Source: Planctomycetia bacterium
Lineage (GTDB): Bacteria; Planctomycetota; Phycisphaerae; Phycisphaerales; UBA1924
Reading direction: 5' to 3'
DNA length: 5,569 nucleotides
Assembly (NCBI GenBank): GCA_005776545.1
Contig: SXOY01000336.1
Coordinates: forward strand, 1-5,569
Shown here: positions 1 to 5,257 of the stretch, in pieces
Layout of the letters: each line of letters starts with the position of its first letter
How positions within the stretch are numbered: the stretch's first letter is position 1
Translations under genes and position numbers: made by a program
Notes under the pieces: generated by a model
Told to the model about the DNA's origin: nothing
The model's database searches: none
The model's input: the letters and a program-made list of their open reading frames with translations, nothing else

Positions 1-2
1 CG

Positions 3-1580
3 AATACTGAGCGGGTTTTTGCGGCGGGCAGCGAAGATGCGATGGATGCGATGCAGGATGAAGCCGGGGAGCGGTCGGGACTGTTCACGCGCTGGATTCA
101 GCATGATGCGGCGATTAATCCTGGCAATTCCGGTGGTCCGCTGGTGAACGTGCAGGGGCAGGTAGTGGGTGTGAACACGCTGGGTGGGAGCAATATGGGT
201 TTTGCCAGCCCGTCGAACCTAGCGAGAGATATCGCGGCGAAGATAATTCAGTTTGGGGAGGTGCCGCGGTCGAGTATCGGGGCGACGGTCAAGCAGATCG
301 GGAAGACGAGTTTTGACAAAGGTGTGCTGATTACCAGTGTGATTGCCAATGGTCCGGCGGCAAAGGCGGGAGTGAAAGCCGGCGATCTTGTGACTGCGAT
401 TGATGGGCAGGTCTTGACAATAAAGTTTGCGGAAGAGATCCCGCCGCTTTTGAAGAGCTTGGCGGATCGGCCGATCGGAAGCACGATTGCCCTTGCTATT
501 GAGCGCGACGGCAAGCCGCTGAATGCGGTGGTTACGACAGAAAAGATGTTGAGGGACAGGGGCGATGAAACGCTGCTTCGTGGCTGGGGAATTGTGGGTC
601 GGGAGATCACTGAGAAGATCGCAAGAGATCGGCGGCTTGATTCGACGCAGGGTGCGCTGGTGGGCGGAGTACGGTCGGGAAGTCCGGCGGGGCTGGCGGA
701 GCCTTCGATTGGATGGGGCGATGTGATCAAGTCGATTGATGGCAAGCCGGTGGTGTCGCTCAAGGACCTTGTTGAAACATATCGTAAGATAATGGAGCAG
801 GAGAAGTTGCCGGAGTTCCTGCTGATTGAGTTTGATCGCCAGGGGAAAAATCATGTGACCCTGATCAAGCCCAGGCCGGAGAAGCGGGACGACCCGCCGC
901 GGGAACTGCCAAAAGCATGGATTGGAGCGGCGACGCAGCCATTGACCAAGGACATGTCGAACATGCTGGGGCTGAATGGGGTGCTGGGGTTCCGCGTGAC
1001 GCGTGTATATCCCAACAGCAAGGCGGCGACGAGCGGCTTGCAGGTTGGCGACGTGGTGACGATGTTGAATACTGACAAACTCGCGCCCAAGGGTGTTTCG
1101 GATGCGGGGCTGTTTCAGCGGCAGGTGCGCAAATTGAAAGCTGGCGAAATGGCAACGCTGGCGGTGCTGCGCGATGGCAAGCCGGTGGAAGTGAAAGTGG
1201 AACTGGAGCGGACGCGGTATACGGCGGATGAAGCGATACGGACAGAGAACAAAGATTTTGAGTTAAGTGTGCGAGAGTTGACGTTCTTTGATCGCGATGA
1301 TGAGCGGTGGGATGAAAATGTGCAGGGCGTGCTGGTGGAGGATTTGGAACACGCGGGCTGGGCGGGATTGGCTGGGATCATGCCGGGCGATTTGATTCAG
1401 ATGATTCACAAGGTGCCGGTGACTTCGATTGCGGAATTCAAGGCGATTATGGAGCGGCTAGCCAAAGAGACGCCTGCAAAGGTTGAGTTTGTTGTGCTGC
1501 GGGACAATCGCACGTTCTTCAACTTCGCGGAGCCAGATTGGAAGCCGATGTTGAAAGATGAGGCGAAAGAGAATAAGTGA
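3..1580 (+). CDS. HtrA/DegP-like serine protease with four PDZ-like units, 5'-truncated by the window
   Basis: The reading frame is open from the left edge, so the ATG at 42 is internal and the true start lies upstream; 525 codons are visible. Numbering from the Met at 42, the motif DAAINPGNSGGPLVN (residues 22-36) is the HtrA catalytic-serine segment, with Ser30 encoded at 129-131. The His and Asp of the triad must be upstream and cannot be checked. The protease core ends near residue 72. Four PDZ-like units follow, at about 78-165, 180-277, 292-388 and 405-497. Each has the pattern 'G.....V...SPA..AG...GD.I..I.G' or a degenerate form (AAKAGVKAGDLVTAIDG; PAGLAEPSIGWGDVIKSIDG; AATSGLQVGDVVTMLN; WAGLAGIMPGDLIQMI). 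HtrA proteases usually carry one or two PDZ domains, so this is an extended version. By family it should act in the periplasm in protein quality control; its substrate is unknown. The family call is firm, but catalytic competence cannot be shown. Confidence 0.9.
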   Translation, partial: NTERVFAAGSEDAMDAMQDEAGERSGLFTRWIQHDAAINPGNSGGPLVNVQGQVVGVNTLGGSNMGFASPSNLARDIAAKIIQFGEVPRSSIGATVKQIGKTSFDKGVLITSVIANGPAAKAGVKAGDLVTAIDGQVLTIKFAEEIPPLLKSLADRPIGSTIALAIERDGKPLNAVVTTEKMLRDRGDETLLRGWGIVGREITEKIARDRRLDSTQGALVGGVRSGSPAGLAEPSIGWGDVIKSIDGKPVVSLKDLVETYRKIMEQEKLPEFLLIEFDRQGKNHVTLIKPRPEKRDDPPRELPKAWIGAATQPLTKDMSNMLGLNGVLGFRVTRVYPNSKAATSGLQVGDVVTMLNTDKLAPKGVSDAGLFQRQVRKLKAGEMATLAVLRDGKPVEVKVELERTRYTADEAIRTENKDFELSVRELTFFDRDDERWDENVQGVLVEDLEHAGWAGLAGIMPGDLIQMIHKVPVTSIAEFKAIMERLAKETPAKVEFVVLRDNRTFFNFAEPDWKPMLKDEAKENK

Positions 1581-1795
1581 GAACGATGGATCTGCTCGAC
1601 ATATCGGTGGGTTTCAGAGAGACAGTGCTTGGTACGCAGAGTCGCAGAGACGCAGAGAAAAACAAGACAAGATTAACATGGATATACAGGATTAACAGGA
1701 TAGGAAGGCATCAGGAAATTAATGGCATTTAGCCTTTGCGCGTCCGGGCAGAAGAAATCATGGTGCATACTGACTTGACCTGATACACTCTGAGC
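1581..1795. other. intergenic spacer between protease and kinase genes
   Basis: This 215-base spacer has no supportable gene. It contains the repeat element at 1635-1700. I see no GC-rich hairpin followed by a T run after the protease stop codon, so no intrinsic terminator can be called. Just before the kinase ATG there is no purine-rich Shine-Dalgarno sequence. A weak -10-like 'tacact' (1784-1789) sits six bases before that ATG, which would suit a leaderless transcript, but no good -35 lies 17 bases further upstream. Confidence 0.5.
1635..1700. repeat. intergenic repeat element: three 8-bp CGCAGAGW units plus a gattaaca pair
   Basis: In the spacer between the protease and kinase genes, CGCAGAG occurs three times at an exact 8-base period (1635-1642, 1643-1650, 1651-1658; eighth base t, a, a). 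An A-rich link follows, then 'gattaaca' at 1671-1678 and again at 1690-1697, with 'caggat' after the second copy and a related 'cagga' just before it. From memory, both sequence types (cgcagag-type runs and 'acatggata.acaggat' strings) recur in intergenic DNA of many planctomycete and verrucomicrobial genomes. That recollection was not checked here. The internal periodicity is directly visible; the claim of a dispersed family is inference. There is no ORF, terminal inverted repeat or transposase in it. Confidence 0.6.
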
Positions 1796-3316
1796 ATGGC
1801 AGACTCAATGGCGCAGTCTCTGGAAGATCAAATCGGAATGTCAAGTCATTCTAGTAGCGTTGAACCAATCGTTACTGTCGCCGGTTCTGCTACGCTGAAA
1901 CCTGGCAAGTTTGGAGATTATCTGCTGCTGCAGCTATTGGGAAAAGGTTCACAAGGCGAAGTCTGGCTCGCCCAGGATTCGATTGGTCGGAATGTTGCGG
2001 TAAAGCAACTTTCTGGTTTTCAAGAATCGAAACAAGTACATCGAGAGGTCCAGGCTCTCAAGCTCTATCAGGGCCTGAGTGATGAGCCGCATTTACTCAG
2101 GGTACTCCACATCGGCACTTCTGATGCAGGTGTGTTTTACTCGATGGAGTTGGCAGACTCACTGAAGTCTGAAGGAGGTAAAGAGTATGTCCCCATGTCG
2201 TTGGCACATCAACTCTCGTCGACCGGAGCGATGAGTGCGGAAATATCAAGGCAGATAATCGTTGAGGTACTTGATGGCGTGGCCGCCCTGCATTCGAGAG
2301 GTCTGTTACATCGCGATATAAAGCCGGCCAATATTCTTCGCGTAAATGGTGTCTGGAAGCTCGCCGACATTGGGCTACTTACCGAGGATCGCGCGGATGT
2401 TACTGCGCTGGGGACGCTTGAGTTCATGGCCCCCAATGGGGATATTGATAAGAAGTCTGATCTGTACGCCTGCGGCAAGGTTCTGTACTGCGTGCTGACC
2501 GGACTGCCGGCACGTTCATTTCCAACGCTTCCACAGACTGTGCTGTCCAATCCCTCGCAGTTGGTTCAAACGCTCAACGCTGCAGTGAATCGGGCATGTG
2601 CGTTGGACCCAGTGAACCGGTTTGACACCGCAACGGAATTCAAAGCTGCATTGGATACCCCGCCGCGCAGAGTGATTGCTCGCGAGCATTGGTTGGGTAT
2701 TGCTACTGCGTGCACGATCGTCGCGATTACTAGCTGGGGAGTTCTTAAGAATCAGCAATCTAGTTCGGAGACATCGGTTTCCACTGCTCAATGGCAGGTG
2801 CTGTTTAACGGCGTGAGCATTGGCGAATGGGACAAGCCCGAGGCGATCCATGGCACTTGGATCGTGAAGGATGGGGCGATTCAGTGCGTTCGGGATGATG
2901 CCTATAAATTGCTGCGGCTCAAGCAAGATTTTGGCCCTGGTACTTTGCGAGTGGTGGTTTCACCCGATCACGATGGAGCGAGATTCGGCGTGCGATATGC
3001 GTGCGATCAGGTGGGTGGCGGTCCGCTTTTCATGGTGATGGGTGATAAATACACATGGGTGAAGGGATACCAGAAAGCATACCCGCCCGATCAACCGGGT
3101 AACTGGTTCAGCTTTCCTGGGCCAATTCCCGCGCCGGGCCAAGATGTCGTTTTGGAGGTGGAGTGGGGGCCAAAACGACACCAGTTGCGAGCAAACGGCC
3201 AGGTTCTCTACGACCTTCCGCCTTCAGATGCCGGGGGGCCGGTCATGCTTCACGTGTGGGCGGGTGATTCGGCGACCTTTCGTAAGGTTGAATATCGCCC
3301 CGGAATCGAAAAATAA
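1796..3316 (+). CDS. membrane-anchored Ser/Thr protein kinase with C-terminal DUF1080-like domain
   Basis: The 506-residue protein has a Hanks-type kinase domain at about 39-285. It shows a glycine loop GKGSQGEV (49-56), ATP-anchoring Lys70 in VAVK, helix-C Glu84, a catalytic loop HRDIKPANIL with Asp174, Lys176 and Asn179, a DFG variant DIG (191-193), Asp222 in SDLYACG, and Arg275 in DPVNRF. The usual APE motif reads APN (212-214), so the Glu that normally pairs with Arg275 is missing; catalysis may still be intact because all catalytic residues are present. One membrane helix (about 299-315) follows. The C-terminal part (about 333-502) begins WQVLFNGVSIGEWDK and continues GTWIVKDGAIQC, typical of DUF1080 (Pfam 3-keto-disaccharide hydrolase family, LamG/glucanase-like fold). 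It should lie outside the cytoplasmic membrane and could sense or bind a ligand, perhaps a carbohydrate; this is inference. Other in-frame Mets lie at residues 5 and 15, and no clear ribosome-binding site decides among them. The sigma factor gene starts 79 bases downstream, suggesting joint action. Confidence 0.9.
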   Translation: MADSMAQSLEDQIGMSSHSSSVEPIVTVAGSATLKPGKFGDYLLLQLLGKGSQGEVWLAQDSIGRNVAVKQLSGFQESKQVHREVQALKLYQGLSDEPHLLRVLHIGTSDAGVFYSMELADSLKSEGGKEYVPMSLAHQLSSTGAMSAEISRQIIVEVLDGVAALHSRGLLHRDIKPANILRVNGVWKLADIGLLTEDRADVTALGTLEFMAPNGDIDKKSDLYACGKVLYCVLTGLPARSFPTLPQTVLSNPSQLVQTLNAAVNRACALDPVNRFDTATEFKAALDTPPRRVIAREHWLGIATACTIVAITSWGVLKNQQSSSETSVSTAQWQVLFNGVSIGEWDKPEAIHGTWIVKDGAIQCVRDDAYKLLRLKQDFGPGTLRVVVSPDHDGARFGVRYACDQVGGGPLFMVMGDKYTWVKGYQKAYPPDQPGNWFSFPGPIPAPGQDVVLEVEWGPKRHQLRANGQVLYDLPPSDAGGPVMLHVWAGDSATFRKVEYRPGIEK

Positions 3317-3379
3317 GATTTTGTTGGTGGGCGGAGCGTCAGAAGTACAAGCATCTCTCGAAGTCCCTGATGCAGGATC

Positions 3380-3384
3380 GAGGT
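3380..3384 (+). promoter_or_regulatory. ribosome-binding site of the sigma factor gene
   Basis: GAGGT lies 11 bases before the ATG at 3396. This supports that start, whose N-terminus fits the family length. Confidence 0.55.
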
Positions 3385-3395
3385 AGAACTCTAGT

Positions 3396-3998
3396 ATGAC
3401 GAAGTCTGATGCCACAAACGACTCCAGTACATCGGCAACGTTGCTTGCCCGGCTCCGAGCATCTGATGACTCTTCGGCGTGGCAGGAGTTTGCACGCCGC
3501 TATGTGAGATTGATCTGGTGGTTTGCGAAAGATGCAGGGCTTGGGGCCGAAGATGCTGAAGATATCGTGCAAGAGGTCTTAAGCGATTTCGCACGACAGG
3601 CCGCGACTTTTGAATATGAACCATCGAAAGGACGCTTCCGGGGTCTGCTACGGACGATCACCCAGCGGCGAGTGATCGATTTTCTTCGACGCAAGCGGGT
3701 GTCGGTCAACGCGGCGATACATTTGGAGCGATTGGAGTCGCCGCAACTGGTGCAGCATGAATGGGACCGGCTTGAACAAACGGCGTTAGTGCTGCGTTCT
3801 CTGGAAGATGTCTCAAAGGCGGTGGAGCCTCAGACGTATCAGGCATTTCAGCTCCATGTTATTGAAGATTGGCCAGTTCGGCGAGTTGCAGGTTTTCTGG
3901 GAATATCAGAAAACAGCGTGCACGCCGCTAAATCAAGGGTACTGGCATGGGTGCGGCGGAACATTGCTGAAGGCTCTCAAGAGGAATTCACAAAGTAG
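3396..3998 (+). CDS. ECF-type RNA polymerase sigma factor (sigma-70 family)
   Basis: The protein has 200 residues, normal for an extracytoplasmic-function sigma factor. Region sigma-2 spans about 15-100: LLARLR, AWQEFARRYVRLIWWFAKDAG, then AEDAEDIVQEVLSDFA (51-66) with the acidic DAED patch that contacts the core enzyme, and FRGLLRTITQRRVIDFLRRK (81-100) for -10 recognition. A linker (about 101-125) leads to sigma-4 (about 126-190), whose helix-turn-helix is WPVRRVAGFLGISENSVHAAKSRV in type (159-182) and should read the -35 element. It would direct core polymerase to a set of promoters not seen here. The kinase gene is upstream and a 62-codon gene starts 8 bases downstream. No anti-sigma factor with an HxxxCxxC motif follows, so control by the adjacent kinase or by one of the small membrane proteins is possible. 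The target regulon and ECF subgroup cannot be read from this window. Confidence 0.92.
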   Translation: MTKSDATNDSSTSATLLARLRASDDSSAWQEFARRYVRLIWWFAKDAGLGAEDAEDIVQEVLSDFARQAATFEYEPSKGRFRGLLRTITQRRVIDFLRRKRVSVNAAIHLERLESPQLVQHEWDRLEQTALVLRSLEDVSKAVEPQTYQAFQLHVIEDWPVRRVAGFLGISENSVHAAKSRVLAWVRRNIAEGSQEEFTK

Positions 3999-4006
3999 GT
4001 AATATC

Positions 4007-4195
4007 ATGTCCAAGGTATCGCAAGAGTCGAATCAAGAAGAGTTTTCGGACAGCGAGCTGATCGGTATTTTGCGGCGAGCAATTCAACTGGCACCGGATC
4101 AGCCGACTCAGGCCAGGCTTCGGCTGCGATTAGCGGCCGCGCTCGAGCAGGAAAGACCGAATCGCAACGCGGAAAATCACACACCGAGAGGATGA
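4007..4195 (+). CDS. small hypothetical protein, charged and helical, downstream of the sigma factor
   Basis: This 62-residue protein is not recognised. It has no signal peptide and no membrane helix, so it is probably cytoplasmic. Residues 14-49 (from SDSELIGILRRAIQL to LRLRLAAALEQE) should form two amphipathic helices with a short 'APDQPTQ' break; the acidic N-terminus and the Arg/Asn-rich tail look disordered. The start sits 8 bases after the sigma factor stop with a modest AGGT (3997-4000) six bases before it, and the stop is 7 bases before the next ATG. That spacing argues for a real operon member and translational coupling. By position it could bind the sigma factor, as small helical anti-sigma or adaptor proteins do, but no motif demonstrates this. 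The antisense frame over this stretch has no ribosome-binding or family support. Confidence 0.6.
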   Translation: MSKVSQESNQEEFSDSELIGILRRAIQLAPDQPTQARLRLRLAAALEQERPNRNAENHTPRG

Positions 4196-4198
4196 GGT
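4187..4198 (+). promoter_or_regulatory. double ribosome-binding site before the 74-residue secreted protein gene
   Basis: AGAGGA (4187-4192) and GAGGT (4194-4198) both precede the ATG at 4203, by 10 and 4 bases. They overlap the stop codon of the preceding small gene. They favour the ATG over the overlapping GTG at 4205, whose product has no signal peptide. Confidence 0.5.
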
Positions 4199-4202
4199 TC
4201 AT

Positions 4203-4427
4203 ATGTGTCGGCTTGCAAATGTCATTCTCAAAGCCATGTACCTTGTAGGTGTGTTCCTTTCGATTATGGGGGTAGAGGGGGCGCTTTGTGCCGCTCAGAC
4301 CTCAGTTTCGAGCGATCCAGCACTCATTGTGGCTACCTCTCCATCTCGAGCCAGGTTGACGATGCAGGTTGGGAAAATGGTGAGTAAAACAGTTGCGGAA
4401 GAGACAAGGGGGCTTGTTTCATGCTAA
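4203..4427 (+). CDS. small probable secreted protein with N-terminal signal peptide
   Basis: This 74-residue protein matches no family that I know. Arg3 and Lys10 are the only positive charges in its first 49 residues, and a hydrophobic stretch (about 11-25, AMYLVGVFLSIMGVE) ends in 'GALCAAQ', which would suit signal peptidase I cleavage after Ala30 or Ala31. 'GALC' does not fit a proper lipobox, so a lipoprotein is less likely. The mature part would be only about 43 residues, ending in a cysteine. The stop codon lies inside the start of the next gene: in ATGCTAA (4421-4427) the ATG starts the next gene and the TAA ends this one. That overlap makes coupled translation likely. It cannot simply be a frameshifted front end of the next gene, which has its own signal peptide. 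Role unknown; it may be an envelope partner of the following protein. Confidence 0.55.
   Translation: MCRLANVILKAMYLVGVFLSIMGVEGALCAAQTSVSSDPALIVATSPSRARLTMQVGKMVSKTVAEETRGLVSC
4406..4412 (+). promoter_or_regulatory. ribosome-binding site of the 261-residue membrane protein gene
   Basis: AAGGGGG ends 8 bases before the ATG at 4421 and lies within the end of the preceding gene. It supports the 7-base overlapping start. Confidence 0.5.
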
Positions 4428-5206
4428 TCCGAGTATCTTGGATTCGAACGGCTCTTCTGTTTCTTGTAACTGCAGCCTGTTTCTGGTCTGGAGTTGTTGA
4501 TTGCCATGCAAGTCTTGTATTGACACAATGGAAATTTTTGCTGAAGGATAGGACAACGATAATATGTGAGATTGTAAATGAAGGAAAAGATCAGGATGGC
4601 ACCGAGTGGTATCAAATTCGGGTACCAGGGACTGGTAAGTTGCAGGTGATCAGGGAATCACAGGTGGCTGATCGACAGCCGGATGAGGCCGATGTTAAGG
4701 AGCTTGTATACACGGATGGACGAACAGCAAGGGTCTGGATTGATCAGGAAGGTGACACTTGGCTGAAAATCCGAACCGGTACGGACTTGGAAACTGTGTC
4801 GGTGGTCCGTCGCGCAATCATTAAGAACTTGACGCCAAAGTATCAGCGACTACTTCCGGAATCAGCGCCCGTCGTTGTCGCACTTCCGAAACCGTCATTG
4901 CCATCGAAGGAAGGTCAAACAGTCGCACCAGTTGAGAAGCAGGCTGCGACGCCAATGCCAGATAAATCCTCTCAAAATTCACCATCTAGACCCGGATCAG
5001 GAGTCGAACACGCGGAAACAAAAGTGTCCGGCGATGTGCCACGCAAAGAAGAGCCAAAGAACGTCGAGTCAATCGGACCGCTTGCATTCCAGTCACGAGG
5101 TTATAGCGAAGGAATCGGTCTCAAGGGGCTTCTTAAATGGATCGGTGGGTTTATCTGCGTAGGAGGGTTCATAATACTAGCAAAAGTAATAATGTCGCGT
5201 GGATAA
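4421..5206 (+). CDS. envelope protein with signal peptide, duplicated beta-rich unit, Pro/Ser/Lys-rich linker and C-terminal membrane helix
   Basis: This 261-residue protein belongs to no family that I recognise. The N-terminus (MLIRVSWIRTALLFLVTAAC, then ...VVDCHA) is a signal peptide with likely cleavage after Ala30. Residues 40-87 and 96-139 resemble each other: D-R-T, then E/D-G, T-x-W, IR, TG, VxR recur in the same order (LKDRTT...GTEWYQIRVPGTG...VIRESQV against TDGRTA...DTWLKIRTGTD...VVRRAI). Both look like small all-beta, SH3-like folds. Residues about 147-218 are rich in Pro, Ser, Lys and Glu and are probably a flexible linker. A membrane helix at about 239-257 (LLKWIGGFICVGGFIILAKV) ends in a short basic tail. 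The double-beta part should therefore sit outside the membrane, tethered by the linker. Its start overlaps the preceding gene by 7 bases. It could sense the wall or bind a partner; both ideas are inference. Confidence 0.75.
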   Translation: MLIRVSWIRTALLFLVTAACFWSGVVDCHASLVLTQWKFLLKDRTTIICEIVNEGKDQDGTEWYQIRVPGTGKLQVIRESQVADRQPDEADVKELVYTDGRTARVWIDQEGDTWLKIRTGTDLETVSVVRRAIIKNLTPKYQRLLPESAPVVVALPKPSLPSKEGQTVAPVEKQAATPMPDKSSQNSPSRPGSGVEHAETKVSGDVPRKEEPKNVESIGPLAFQSRGYSEGIGLKGLLKWIGGFICVGGFIILAKVIMSRG

Positions 5207-5244
5207 ACAGTCCGCGAATGAGGGCTGCAGCAACAGTGCAAAAA

Positions 5245-5250
5245 AAGGTG
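5245..5250 (+). promoter_or_regulatory. ribosome-binding site of the right-edge membrane protein gene
   Basis: AAGGTG follows a run of A and ends 7 bases before the ATG at 5258. It supports translation of the gene that leaves the window. Confidence 0.5.
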
Positions 5251-5257
5251 CATTAAT

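Noticed and set aside
36..61. Repeated 'gatgcg/gatgca' units near the left edge.
   Set aside because: They lie inside the protease frame, in a variable loop before the catalytic serine, and are explained by Asp-Ala/Met codons.
219..854. Long minus-strand open frames (up to 211 codons) opposite the protease gene.
   Set aside because: They mirror a high-GC gene with clear HtrA/PDZ homology; their products are Arg/Pro/Ser-rich, with no recognisable domain.
1775..1780. TTGACC as a -35 promoter box for the kinase gene.
   Set aside because: A -10 box at the normal 17-base spacing would fall inside the coding sequence after the ATG.
4133..4147. NotI and XhoI sites nearly adjacent (gcggccgc, then ctcgag), encoding LAAALE as in a common expression-vector tag region.
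   Set aside because: One base between the sites differs from the usual vector, no His codons follow, and the frame continues naturally to its stop; coincidence rather than vector contamination.
4205..4387. Alternative GTG-started frame of 60 codons overlapping the 74-codon gene.
   Set aside because: Its product lacks a signal peptide and ends without reaching the next gene, while the ATG at 4203 has better-placed ribosome-binding sites.
5207..5257. Possible terminator: gctgcagc (5224-5231) followed later by an A run.
   Set aside because: The palindrome is too short for a stable hairpin and no T run follows on the plus strand; the A run is part of the next ribosome-binding region.
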